Positions 32,605 to 39,973 of a stretch of DNA of 53,709 bases are shown here, piece after piece. Location: positions 1 through 53,709 of IMG/VR virus record IMGVR_UViG_3300044999_000048. The stretch is one strand, 5' to 3'. How positions within the stretch are numbered: the stretch's first letter is position 1; each line of letters begins with the position of its first letter. The DNA comes from a virus. Both the position numbers and the translations under genes were made by a program. The notes under the pieces are model-generated. The model worked only from the letters and a program-made list of their open reading frames with translations. It had not been told where the DNA came from and made no database searches.

Positions 32605-33423
32605 CTTTGTTACTCGCAGCTTACGCTGCGGGGCTGTACATTTCTGACAGCCTCTTCATGTCGCCATGAAGCTCGGACTTTATCTTTACGATGTCCATAG
32701 GGACTCTCGTATCTGACGTGAAGTCTCTGAGGATTCGACTGCGAATAAGATCTTCAAAATGTTCTTCGAGTTTGCAAGTTTGCTTGTGGCACGGGGCACA
32801 AAGCGTCGCGCCATTTTCCACATCATAGCGAAGCCCTGGGAAATCAGAGAACCGCTTAATGTGGTGAGCGTGCAATTTCTTAAGGTGACGAAGGCAGAGC
32901 ACGCACGTAAAATGGTCCCGTTGATAAACTGCAAGACGCCAATCAGCATACTGTTGAGATGCCTTAGCAACATCCCGTTCACTCGAAATGCCACCCTTCC
33001 ATTTGTTGTTGTTTGAACCTGTGCGGGTAGCACCGTAGCATTCTCTGCTACAAAACTTTCTGAAGTCGGCCTGATAGTTTCTGCCAACAAAAAACAAAGA
33101 ACCACATTGCTGACAGACTTTCTCAATCTTTCCACCCTTCCATGAGCGATGTCTTTCTCCAACTTGTCCACCTGGAAGCGCAGAAGACCACCATGTCTCA
33201 TAGCATTTCCTAGAGCAGTAAACTGTGGGACGCACGCGATCTTGCCACGCAGCCCGGTATACTGGCTCTCCACATACTGAACATGGTTTGTATCGGCCAT
33301 TCTTTCGCATTCGTCTTTCCTGCGGATTGTCCGCGACTAGAGGTTTTTACGCTAACAGCAAGCGTACCCTAGTATACCCGGAGTTTCCCGCATATAGTCA
33401 GATTTTTCGACAGCAACATGTTT
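32605..33423 (-). ncRNA. Group I intron (819 nt) in the capsid gene
   Basis: Core elements are readable on the minus strand. P1: exon end CGACGGU pairs with GCUGUCG (33414-33408), with the expected U-G at the 5' splice site. P4: UGCGGG (element P, 33380-33396) pairs with UCCGCA (element Q, about 33316-33332). P7: GACU of element R (32715-32732, CAGAGACUUCAC) pairs with AGUC of element S (32671-32689, AAGAUAAAGUCC). A GNRA-capped hairpin (CGCAGC-GUAA-GCUGCG) lies near the 3' end. The 3' site after AAAG at 32605 restores the capsid frame; it is the less certain boundary. Confidence 0.88.
32621..33310 (-). CDS. HNH homing endonuclease inside the intron
   Basis: 229 residues. Two Cys4 zinc motifs (CSVCGEP...YCSRKC and CQQCGSL...FCSREC), then an HNH nuclease: 'CVLCLRHLKKLHAHHIKRFS ... 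NGATLCAPCHKQ'. The start codon lies just after element Q and the last 40 codons run through core elements R and S, with TAA in the GNRA-capped hairpin, so gene and ribozyme share sequence. It presumably cuts intronless capsid alleles to spread the intron. Confidence 0.9.
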   Translation of the reverse strand: MRKNGRYKPCSVCGEPVYRAAWQDRVRPTVYCSRKCYETWWSSALPGGQVGERHRSWKGGKIEKVCQQCGSLFFVGRNYQADFRKFCSRECYGATRTGSNNNKWKGGISSERDVAKASQQYADWRLAVYQRDHFTCVLCLRHLKKLHAHHIKRFSDFPGLRYDVENGATLCAPCHKQTCKLEEHFEDLIRSRILRDFTSDTRVPMDIVKIKSELHGDMKRLSEMYSPAA

Positions 33424-33879
33424 ACCGTCGTCGACCGAAGCTTGAAAACCATCCAAGTTAATGATCGAACTGTTTGTCCCTTGGCCATCCAGATACATAT
33501 CAGTTGCCAAGAGTTCCGCCATACGACCTGCTGCGTTCGCCATCTTTGATTCAATCAAAGACATCGCAGCCTCCGGACCCCTATTAAGAATGTGGTCCGT
33601 TCCGTAAAGCGTGATGTTCACATAGTATTGCTTGATGAGCACTTCAAGGCTTGTGTCCGTCTGAACGTACGTTACGTCGAACGCCTGCCCGCGAGCAAAC
33701 GCGCCGCCTTTCAGCCGGGCGTACATCAACGGCTGAACGATGGAACGTCCGCCCTCAAACTTCATTCGATTACGTGTGCGCAGCCTCGTCAGAACTGGAC
33801 TCACCTTGTAGACGCTGTCGACCAGGGCGGGAACGATAAAGCGATTCGTTTTACCCGTGAGGTCGTCGTAGGTCAACAT
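33424..33879 (-). CDS. Major capsid protein, exon 1
   Basis: 152 codons from ATG 33879. 'MLTYDDLTGKTNRFIVPALV', 'GRSIVQPLMYARLKGGAFAR', 'NVITLYGTD'-type N-terminal arm and 'ESKMANAAGRMAELLATDMY' helix, ending '...FQASVDDG'. If unspliced, translation runs 23 codons into the intron to a stop, giving a truncated 175-residue protein. Follows the scaffold gene as in most podoviruses. Confidence 0.88.
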
Positions 33880-34005
33880 TCAGGTTTGTTTCCTTTCCTA
33901 AGATTTGACTCCAACCTTCGGTCTTAGGGCCTTCGAGGCTGCGCCAAATGGCTTCCCGTAGGGCCTTGTCGTGCCTGCGGCTGCGGCCGTAGCCTTCCGC
34001 TACTA

Positions 34006-34881
34006 CTAAACTTTTCCCTCCTGCCGTAATTCTTGTGCGGCAAGCGAGGCCATTCGGCCATCCCCCGGCATCGTGCCTTCCGGGATGTCGACGGGCGGTT
34101 TCCCCTGTAAACGAAGCTGCAAAGGACCCATTTCCGGAGCCGGCGCGGCGCCCGTTCCGGGAATACCCATCTTGCTGCGCAAGTCTTTCTCAATTTCCTC
34201 GCGCAGTTTGGCCTCGTGGATTTTCGAGCGGTCCTCACCGACAAAGAGTTCATAGCCCTGTTTCGGATCGGCGATTTTCTTCTCCACCAAAAACTTGGAA
34301 AAAGCGATGGGGTCAAGCGGTTTCTTGAATTCGTCCCGATGCTGGAACTGCAACTCGATCATGGCGTTGGTCCAGGCCATAGTGCTCGGAAAGGTTTGCT
34401 CCATAAACTGTTTCTGACGATCGTCGGCCATCGCCTTGATCGCCGTGTCCATGTCGGCCTTGGAGATGTACCCTTTGCTGGCGATTTCCGCGTTCACTTT
34501 TTTCATGATTTCGTCAGCGTTCAAGCCCTTGTACTCCTCTCCGCCACCGCCGTTGTTTCCGCCGCCTGCCGCTGCCGCCTTGGCTTTCGCTTCCTCGAGT
34601 TCCTTTTCCTTAGCGGCAAAATCGGTAACCAGCTTCTCATGCTTCGGAACGTTTTCTTTGGCCCAGGTGTCCCACTTCTTGGCGGTTTCCTCGAGCGCTT
34701 TTAGGCGCTCGAATTCCGTCTTGTTCGCGTTCATTTGCCGATCGTAATCGGCTTGCCGCAAGTTTCCTTCGAAATGCTCGCGAACGGACGGATCGGCTTC
34801 GAGTTGCGCGCGAAACACTTCTCGCGCCTTCTCGTCCTTCATCGTGGAAAGCATTTCCTCCATACTTTTTGATAGTGCCAT
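34006..34881 (-). CDS. Capsid scaffolding protein
   Basis: 291 residues, Lys/Glu/Ala-rich and highly helical, a Gly/Asn-rich hinge near 105-117 ('AGGGNNGGGGEE'), and a Pro-rich C-terminal part: the standard look of a scaffold upstream of the capsid gene. It ends in three consecutive TAG codons, after which the frame is open for 33 codons to another TAG and a TGA touching the capsid ATG. Whether that extension is ever read is unknown. Confidence 0.8.
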   Translation of the reverse strand: MALSKSMEEMLSTMKDEKAREVFRAQLEADPSVREHFEGNLRQADYDRQMNANKTEFERLKALEETAKKWDTWAKENVPKHEKLVTDFAAKEKELEEAKAKAAAAGGGNNGGGGEEYKGLNADEIMKKVNAEIASKGYISKADMDTAIKAMADDRQKQFMEQTFPSTMAWTNAMIELQFQHRDEFKKPLDPIAFSKFLVEKKIADPKQGYELFVGEDRSKIHEAKLREEIEKDLRSKMGIPGTGAAPAPEMGPLQLRLQGKPPVDIPEGTMPGDGRMASLAAQELRQEGKV

Positions 34882-34948
34882 CGTGTCCTTCCCTTCTCCT
34901 CTTTTAGAGAAGCTGCGGGCTGCGGACTTGTCCGCCGTGGCGGATTAA

Positions 34949-35365
34949 CTATCCGACAAAACCCTTATTCATATCTTTGTCGGGAGATTGCACGTCCGGT
35001 GAGCCAGAACCTTTCTCGCCCGAACCTCCCACCATGCCTGGCTGCGAGGATTTCAGTTCCGCCGCCAAGCCTTGTTGCAAAAGGTCCGAGGCTTGCCGCG
35101 CATACGTGGACATGGACTTCCCCATCTGCGCGATTTCCTCGAGCACTTTTTTGACTGCATTCACTTTGACAATGAGAGCGCCTTGCGGGTGGGCCTTCTC
35201 GATCGCGGAAAATCCCTGTGAGTCGTCCTCCTCGCCCTTTTGGCCTTGCAGCATCTTGCCAATGCCGGCGTAAGGAGACCCGGCCTCCGGGCCAGCGCCC
35301 ATTTGAGACGAGGTATCGGGAGGAAGAGGTGGCGTGGCGCCCAACGTCATGGGGTTGGAAGCCAT
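34949..35365 (-). CDS. Small head-assembly-type protein
   Basis: 138 residues with Gly/Pro/Ser-rich ends and a central helix ('VNAVKKVLEEIAQMGKSMST'). Position between tiny basic proteins and the scaffold suggests head assembly. No family recognised. SD weak (AGGTAG). Confidence 0.55.
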   Translation of the reverse strand: MASNPMTLGATPPLPPDTSSQMGAGPEAGSPYAGIGKMLQGQKGEEDDSQGFSAIEKAHPQGALIVKVNAVKKVLEEIAQMGKSMSTYARQASDLLQQGLAAELKSSQPGMVGGSGEKGSGSPDVQSPDKDMNKGFVG

Positions 35366-35369
35366 CTAC

Positions 35370-35552
35370 CTACTCTTCTCCGCCACCCGTGTGTCCCGAC
35401 TTCTGATTGACCGACGTTGCTTGATGATTTAACGGCGCGTGCGACCCGACCGGTTGCAACTGGCCCTTGCTGAGCTTCATAACGTCGTTGATCGAGGAAT
35501 CGTCGTGCCCCTCATTGTCGAACGCGCTGCCTGCTTTTTTCTTGTCTGCCAC
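35370..35552 (-). CDS. Small hydrophilic protein
   Basis: 60 residues from GTG with SD AAGGAG. Gly/His/Asp-rich and probably disordered ('EGHDDSSINDVMKLSKGQLQ'). Function unknown. Confidence 0.55.
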   Translation of the reverse strand: MADKKKAGSAFDNEGHDDSSINDVMKLSKGQLQPVGSHAPLNHQATSVNQKSGHTGGGEE

Positions 35553-35580
35553 GGTAGTACTCCTTTCAGGTGAGAATAAA

Positions 35581-35594
35581 CTCCAAATATGGAG
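35581..35594. repeat. Dispersed palindrome copy 11 (intergenic, not an SD)
   Basis: CTCCAAATATGGAG with an outer A/T pair. It lies directly after the 22-codon gene; the next gene has its own SD 20 bp downstream. Confidence 0.75.
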
Positions 35595-35596
35595 TT

Positions 35597-35665
35597 CTAG
35601 TACCGGCCCTTCATTTTCTCTTCCTTGCGGCCCTTCTTCCTGCCCTTGCCCTTACGTTTCGCCAT
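35597..35665 (-). CDS. Tiny basic peptide (22 residues)
   Basis: MAKRKGKGRKKGRKEEKMKG plus RY, with ATG overlapping the upstream TGA (TGATG). About half the residues are Lys/Arg. Could bind nucleic acid or be packaged near DNA. Supported by coupling and codon pattern only. Confidence 0.5.
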   Translation of the reverse strand: MAKRKGKGRKKGRKEEKMKGRY

Positions 35666-35844
35666 CACGACCTCCCTCCGCCGGAAGACCGGCGACGCTT
35701 AGTACCACGCTTACTGTGCTGAACCTTGTGCCGTTTTCCAGCAACTACGACCGTATCTAGGTTCGGAGCAGCAATTCCATGAATGTGTCGGTAAGCATTC
35801 CACTTGCGATAGTCTTCTTTCGACTTAAAGTGTTCCGTTGGCAC
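35665..35844 (-). CDS. Small basic protein
   Basis: 59 residues from GTG 35844 (SD-like GAGG 9 nt upstream). 'PTEHFKSKEDYRKWNAYRHI' then a Lys/Arg-rich C-terminus ('GKRHKVQHSKRGTKRRRSS'). Looks like a nucleic-acid-binding small protein. It starts right after the rho-independent terminator at 35858-35894, so its mRNA needs readthrough or another promoter. Confidence 0.55.
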   Translation of the reverse strand: MPTEHFKSKEDYRKWNAYRHIHGIAAPNLDTVVVAGKRHKVQHSKRGTKRRRSSGGGRS

Positions 35845-35857
35845 AAAAACCAACCTC

Positions 35858-35894
35858 AAAAAAAAGGCCCGCAGCGGGTTGTCCGCTGCAGGCC
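35858..35894 (-). terminator. Rho-independent terminator
   Basis: On the minus RNA GGCCUGCAGCGG, loop ACAA, CCGCUGCGGGCC, then eight U. Twelve pairs with one U-G. One of the best terminators in the window. Confidence 0.88.
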
Positions 35895-35960
35895 GAACCG
35901 CGATACATGCCTGAGTTGTTACATCAGGGGTTCACGGTCTCTTGACCGAATCTATTTTCA
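35866..35960 (-). ncRNA. Candidate small RNA or attenuated leader, about 95-100 nt
   Basis: Between a sigma70-like promoter (35967-35996) and the terminator lie two further hairpins: CGGUC-AAGA-GACCG and CCUGA-(9 nt)-UCAGG. No ORF fits. This is either an independent small RNA or the leader of the head-gene mRNA with terminator control. Confidence 0.5.
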
Positions 35961-35966
35961 CCGGGG

Positions 35967-35996
35967 AGTATGGTCACTTACGCATACGCTTGTCAA
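35967..35996 (-). promoter_or_regulatory. Promoter upstream of the candidate small RNA
   Basis: Minus strand TTGACA (35996-35991), 18-bp spacer, CATACT (35972-35967). The region between the endolysin stop (36086) and this promoter has no gene. Confidence 0.5.
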
Positions 35997-36085
35997 ATAC
36001 TTTCGGTTTTTGGGTTTACAAGGTGGGATGGGCGGCAGGACTTAGGGGAACAAATCTCACCGCCCATGTGTGTGTGGTAGGACCG

Positions 36086-36580
36086 TCATCCTGCATCGAG
36101 CCCGGTTACATCCCAAACTCCCTGAACACCGCTCGTCTTGTAAGCGGTACGGACTGCATCGTCAGGAGAAATAGGAAGCAAACCTGTCAGTTGAAAATGA
36201 GGAAAATCTGGAAACGTTCTGAATTCAGCACCGGAGTAAAGCCCCAAAGACTCCCCCACTTGGACAATTCGTTTCCAGTCCGGGTGCGAGCTATTCCAAT
36301 CAGGAACTCCCTCATTGAACGGAGACACGTCAACCGCTAGCCCAACTTGGTGATAAGAGTGCCCCGGCTTTGCCTTCGTCACTACCTGCGACATATCTAC
36401 AATGTTTCCGTTTGCGTCTCGCCCTTTCGCATACAGTGCCGCTTGCTCAGTCCAGGATCGCAACGCCTGCACCACACGGATCTCGATCCCCTCTTCTAGC
36501 AGCATCGTCGCCATCCTTCGCACGCGGGATGCGAGTTGAGGGTGAACTTCTCCGAGCCTGGTTTCAGAAATTGAATTCAT
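36086..36580 (-). CDS. Endolysin, M15 family L-Ala-D-Glu peptidase-like
   Basis: 164 residues. The zinc-peptidase motifs of M15 (VanY/T5 endolysin type) are present: 'ALRSWTEQAALYAKGR' (R.. QA.LYA.GR), 'GHSYHQVGLAVDV' (first His and Asp ligands) and 'DFPHFQL' (last His). Cuts peptidoglycan cross-links at lysis. ATG overlaps the stop of the holin-like gene, forming a lysis cassette with the two genes upstream. Confidence 0.9.
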   Translation of the reverse strand: MNSISETRLGEVHPQLASRVRRMATMLLEEGIEIRVVQALRSWTEQAALYAKGRDANGNIVDMSQVVTKAKPGHSYHQVGLAVDVSPFNEGVPDWNSSHPDWKRIVQVGESLGLYSGAEFRTFPDFPHFQLTGLLPISPDDAVRTAYKTSGVQGVWDVTGLDAG

Positions 36581-37029
36581 GGCTTTATAGGAGTTGGTTC
36601 AGGAACTGGCGACGGCCCACTTTGCGGCACCTCGGGAATGCGCTCCTGAATCCATTGACGAAGTTTTCCTGGAAGCTTGTCCCAATGAGACGCCACGCCA
36701 ATCAACGAATCCGCGCCAAACCCCAGAAAGAAAGCGGCTACGGGCCCCCCAGCTCCCGGGCCACCCGACTGCGCTGGAAGCTGGTAGGGTATCTTCGTCA
36801 AAGTCAAAATTTCATTCAGGCTCACATGCCGCCAAATCGCGTAGAATGAAATCTCTACGGCGAAACGAATTAAAAACACGTCCCAGTTCTGGCGAACGTA
36901 CTCGCGGCGCGACTTGATCGGGTTGTACTTGCTGCGGATCGCGGCCGCGGCACAGACCAGCACCCACAGGCACTCGCCTAGAAAAAAGACGGCCCAATAG
37001 GCCAGGTCTCCCAAGTGATGTATTGACAT
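36577..37029 (-). CDS. Membrane protein, holin-like
   Basis: 150 residues. Hydrophobic segments at about 8-30 ('LAYWAVFFLGECLWVLVCAA'), 50-70 and 90-108 ('GPVAAFFLGFGADSLIGV'), Pro-rich tail. Position next to the endolysin makes it the holin candidate; the fold (three weak membrane segments with a Gly-rich third) resembles several phage holin-type proteins of unknown family. Confidence 0.6.
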   Translation of the reverse strand: MSIHHLGDLAYWAVFFLGECLWVLVCAAAAIRSKYNPIKSRREYVRQNWDVFLIRFAVEISFYAIWRHVSLNEILTLTKIPYQLPAQSGGPGAGGPVAAFFLGFGADSLIGVASHWDKLPGKLRQWIQERIPEVPQSGPSPVPEPTPIKP

Positions 37030-37052
37030 TTGTAGTCCTCTTACTTTTAAGC

Positions 37053-37334
37053 CTAGTCCATCAGCAATCTGCGCACAACACGTTCTAGCTCGCTGTGATC
37101 CTTACCCGTCATTAGCCGGGCCGCTACCTCCAGAATCAGGCAGCCGGCCATGCGATCGTACTGCACGGCGCGCTCGATCATGTCGTCCCGCAGTTTTTGA
37201 CCGATTCCCTGCACGTCTTTTTTTAACTGTGCTTCGGTTTCCCGGTGGTTGGCTTCCGACCGTCCTGCTTTGAAAATTAGACCAGCGATTGCCAAGAGAA
37301 TGCTCACAGCCGCGATGGCTTCCGCTAGGGTCAT
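37053..37334 (-). CDS. Putative inner-membrane spanin-like protein
   Basis: 93 residues. One N-terminal membrane helix (3-22, 'LAEAIAAVSILLAIAGLIFK') and a charged periplasmic coiled coil: the form of Rz-type i-spanins, though short. In the lysis cassette. Starts by ATGA overlap. Inference from shape and place. Confidence 0.5.
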   Translation of the reverse strand: MTLAEAIAAVSILLAIAGLIFKAGRSEANHRETEAQLKKDVQGIGQKLRDDMIERAVQYDRMAGCLILEVAARLMTGKDHSELERVVRRLLMD

Positions 37335-37618
37335 GGATTCTCTAAACCTTTTATTCTTCTAGACTCCATGTAGTCCCCATTTACGGCAGTGTCTTGCTCC
37401 GTGAGAATCTTTTTCCAGCCATCTAGCTGATTTTGCGGAACGATCGCCCAACCGGCATTCGCTAGGGCCGCAAGGACCTGCCGAACATCGGTCCAGTCCT
37501 CCGCAGATACGATTCCTTCTGTTTTTAGGGTGCCTCGAACTTGAGCGAGAAATACAGCCACGATTTCAGCTTGTTCTTCCGTCAGGATTGTCCTACCCCT
37601 GCTATCAGTAGCTACCAT
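37331..37618 (-). CDS. Small soluble protein in the lysis cassette
   Basis: 95 residues, helical, no membrane segment ('EEQAEIVAVFLAQVRGTLK'). No family known. ATG 37618 follows the fibre-like gene by 20 nt. Confidence 0.5.
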   Translation of the reverse strand: MVATDSRGRTILTEEQAEIVAVFLAQVRGTLKTEGIVSAEDWTDVRQVLAALANAGWAIVPQNQLDGWKKILTEQDTAVNGDYMESRRIKGLENP

Positions 37619-37638
37619 GGCCCTATCCTGACTTCAGA

Positions 37639-38967
37639 CTAATTCACTCCAAATGCCTGCGCCTGCACCAGATCGACAATGAACGTAGGCGTTCCCGTTG
37701 TGAAAATCACGCTAAGGCCATACTTATCGCTGGCCGTCGTGGTTGTTTGGCCAGAAATGGTTCCGTTGAATTGCGCGGCTACGGCGGGATAGACAAGGCC
37801 AAATCCAGTACCCGTCGCCGCAGACTGACGCGGGATAATCGTCCAATACGCAGCCGTGGCGCTCGTCCACACAAGTTGAATATCCGCTTCCATGTTGTCG
37901 GCGGCAGCGGTCTGTGTGCCAATGGTCTGCGTCACAATCGAAGTATCTGCTATCGATCCGTTGGTGCCTTTTTTCAAAAGAATCTGGAAGGTCCCTGTCC
38001 CCGCCGCCGTTTTGTTTAAAGCAATACGCCACTTCATGGTCGTGCCCGCCCCAATCGCCGTGGTGTACGCGGCAGGCATGTCGAGATCGGAACGGGTGAT
38101 GTAGTATTCGGTGGCGGAGACTACAACCTGCGATTGCGCAGATTGATTGAAATTATAAATACCAATAGGATTATTGACCTTCGCAAGAGTTCCAGTAATG
38201 CCGCCGTTGCCACTTGCACCTACGTTGATCGCTGGAACTTGCGCTGCAGTCGAAAGCGTTAGATTCGCCACAGGTGTCACGCTCGCAATGGTGAGCGGAG
38301 CCGTACCTGTGGCAATCGTTGATTTCACCGGCCCATCAAATACTGCTGAAAAAGCGGCATTGCTTTGCGCAGCAACATGAATACCGGTACAGGTAGTCGC
38401 CGGGAACCCTCCCGCACATTGATCGTCCACGATGATTCCATCATGCGTCGTGGGAGAGGTTCCGGTAGGGAAGGATACCCCGCCAACGTGAATGCCGCGC
38501 GAGGTGGTGATGACTCCCGCTCCACCGGCTACGATTGCATTCACATCCAAACCTACAAATGTTCCAAGTGTTCCTGCGGCCAAATGACTTGGTACGAAAG
38601 CAGCACCAATCACCGAACCGATAGGTCCAGCACCAGAGTCAGAGGCTGTAAACTGACCCCCTTCACAAAAGGCATTCGCTAATTGCTGACACGACGCTAC
38701 AATTCCTGCTTCATTGACGGTCACCCCTGACGCTAGAGCGTAGATCGGGGCGGTGCCGCTCAAACCCGTATTCGTTACAGTAAGGCTCTTATTTGTGTTA
38801 TCCCAGGTAAAATTGGCGCTGCCTGCAATAGCATTTGCTCCAGACCCAAAGGGTACTTGCTGATTGGCAACGCTGCCGCTAATCATTCCACCACCCGTAC
38901 GCGTCTGCGAAAAAGCCGGCACAGCCAGAACCAGCAACACACTCATCCACAAAAAGTGCTTTTTCAT
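37639..38967 (-). CDS. Secreted fibre-like beta-repeat protein
   Basis: 442 residues from ATG 38967 (SD GGAGAG). Sec signal MKKHFLWMSVLLVLAVPAFSQ. Then 'SANFTWDNTNKSLTVTNTGL' and Gly/Ala/Thr beta repeats of the pectin-lyase-fold or tail-fibre kind, ending in a compact beta domain ('TTTASDKYGLSVIFTTGTPT'). The 'NFTWDNTNKSLTV' motif is common in phage fibres. The signal peptide is unexpected for a virion protein. One of four such proteins here. Confidence 0.65.
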   Translation of the reverse strand: MKKHFLWMSVLLVLAVPAFSQTRTGGGMISGSVANQQVPFGSGANAIAGSANFTWDNTNKSLTVTNTGLSGTAPIYALASGVTVNEAGIVASCQQLANAFCEGGQFTASDSGAGPIGSVIGAAFVPSHLAAGTLGTFVGLDVNAIVAGGAGVITTSRGIHVGGVSFPTGTSPTTHDGIIVDDQCAGGFPATTCTGIHVAAQSNAAFSAVFDGPVKSTIATGTAPLTIASVTPVANLTLSTAAQVPAINVGASGNGGITGTLAKVNNPIGIYNFNQSAQSQVVVSATEYYITRSDLDMPAAYTTAIGAGTTMKWRIALNKTAAGTGTFQILLKKGTNGSIADTSIVTQTIGTQTAAADNMEADIQLVWTSATAAYWTIIPRQSAATGTGFGLVYPAVAAQFNGTISGQTTTTASDKYGLSVIFTTGTPTFIVDLVQAQAFGVN

Positions 38968-38980
38968 GCGCTCTCCATTC

Positions 38981-39502
38981 TCAGTCCACGGATACCGATG
39001 GCAAGATAGAATCAGCATTCGTCGTGCCGTCAAACCACCACTCACCATAACTTAAAGGACCTGGGAAGCCGGCTATCGTAGAACTAAAATCAACCGGCGA
39101 AGCCCCCGCACCAACCTGAACCAGTTTGGCAATACACCCCACTCCGGTTGCCTTGACCATCGTGGGCTTGTTCCCGATGAAGATCGGACTCGTGTTCCCG
39201 TCTTTCGTTTGTATGTAAACCGCGCTAACCGCCCCGGAAAGCCGAACGTAGGTCCCGTTCGCGTGAGCCAGCGTAAGGTTCACAACAATATGCGTGCTGT
39301 CCGGGACCGAGGCCACGATCGCCCTTTCCTCGTTGGCGCCCACATCGAAGTTCACGATATCCGCTTTTAGGAAAATACTGGAGTCCGTCACTGGAACGCT
39401 CACCTGAGATCCCGGAGAGACCGCCGCGGTGAGAGTCGTTCCGAAGACCGGTTGCGGTACTCCGTTGGTGGTCAGAGCTACGTATTTGAATGTACGAATC
39501 AT
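38981..39502 (-). CDS. Virion-associated protein
   Basis: 173 residues from ATG 39502 (SD AGGAG). Beta-rich with Ig-like pattern 'SSIFLKADIVNFDVGANEER'. Starts 20 nt after a terminator hairpin, so it may have reduced expression. No family recognised. Confidence 0.55.
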   Translation of the reverse strand: MIRTFKYVALTTNGVPQPVFGTTLTAAVSPGSQVSVPVTDSSIFLKADIVNFDVGANEERAIVASVPDSTHIVVNLTLAHANGTYVRLSGAVSAVYIQTKDGNTSPIFIGNKPTMVKATGVGCIAKLVQVGAGASPVDFSSTIAGFPGPLSYGEWWFDGTTNADSILPSVSVD

Positions 39503-39514
39503 TGTCAACTCCTA

Positions 39515-39550
39515 AAAAGAAAAGCTCTCCGGAGATTTCTCTCGGAGAGC
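39515..39550 (-). terminator. Rho-independent terminator inside the structural operon
   Basis: Minus RNA GCUCUCCG (39550-39543), 11-nt loop, CGGAGAGC (39531-39524), then UUUUCUUUUU. Lies in the 132-bp gap before the 39502 gene, together with palindrome copy 12. Confidence 0.75.
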
Positions 39551-39567
39551 CGAATTGCATCTTAAAA

Positions 39568-39581
39568 CTCCAAATTTGGAG
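39568..39581. repeat. Dispersed palindrome copy 12 (intergenic, not an SD)
   Basis: Perfect CTCCAAATTTGGAG, 17 bp upstream of the terminator hairpin on the minus strand, followed there by TTTT. The rest of this gap holds no gene. Confidence 0.8.
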
Positions 39582-39634
39582 GGTCTGCAATCCATGGCCC
39601 TGAGCAAATTGTGTCCAGCGAAGATTATCTTACG

Positions 39635-39973
39635 TCACGCCACAATACAACTCACAATCACGCCTTCGTTTCCAACTTCCACATCAATAAAAATATCCGC
39701 GAGATTGAATTCCGCTGTTGCGTAGGAAACCGTGGCGGTAAATGCCGGAATCACATTCTGCGTGGGAACTCCAAGAACTGCCAGAACGCCAGCCTTTGTC
39801 GTTTTATTCATACCCAAAAGCCCCACGTAAACCCGGCCAGAATTCATCGGTAAAACCTGGACCATGTAAGAGTGAACGGAAAGGCGAGCGTTAGGGTTTA
39901 CCTGCGTGGAAGTAACCTGCACAGGAGTCCCGGGAACGGGAACCGTGATTGCCCCTAGTGAAAGCTGTGACAT
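39635..39973 (-). CDS. Small beta-rich virion protein
   Basis: 112 residues, 'LGAITVPVPGTPVQVTSTQV ... GRVYVGLLGMNKTTKAGVLA'. This pattern is seen in small proteins of phage heads with beta-sandwich fold. Overlaps the TAA of the upstream repeat protein. Function unknown. Confidence 0.55.
   Translation of the reverse strand: MSQLSLGAITVPVPGTPVQVTSTQVNPNARLSVHSYMVQVLPMNSGRVYVGLLGMNKTTKAGVLAVLGVPTQNVIPAFTATVSYATAEFNLADIFIDVEVGNEGVIVSCIVA

Noticed and set aside
33357-33368. CGCTTGCTGTTA match to the operator-like 12-mer
   Set aside because: It lies inside the intron P5 region and forms part of the ACGCT...AGCGT hairpin, so the match is probably chance.
39582-39634. Small ORF (26 codons) across palindrome copy 12 and the terminator
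   Set aside because: No SD, and it runs through the terminator hairpin and U-run.
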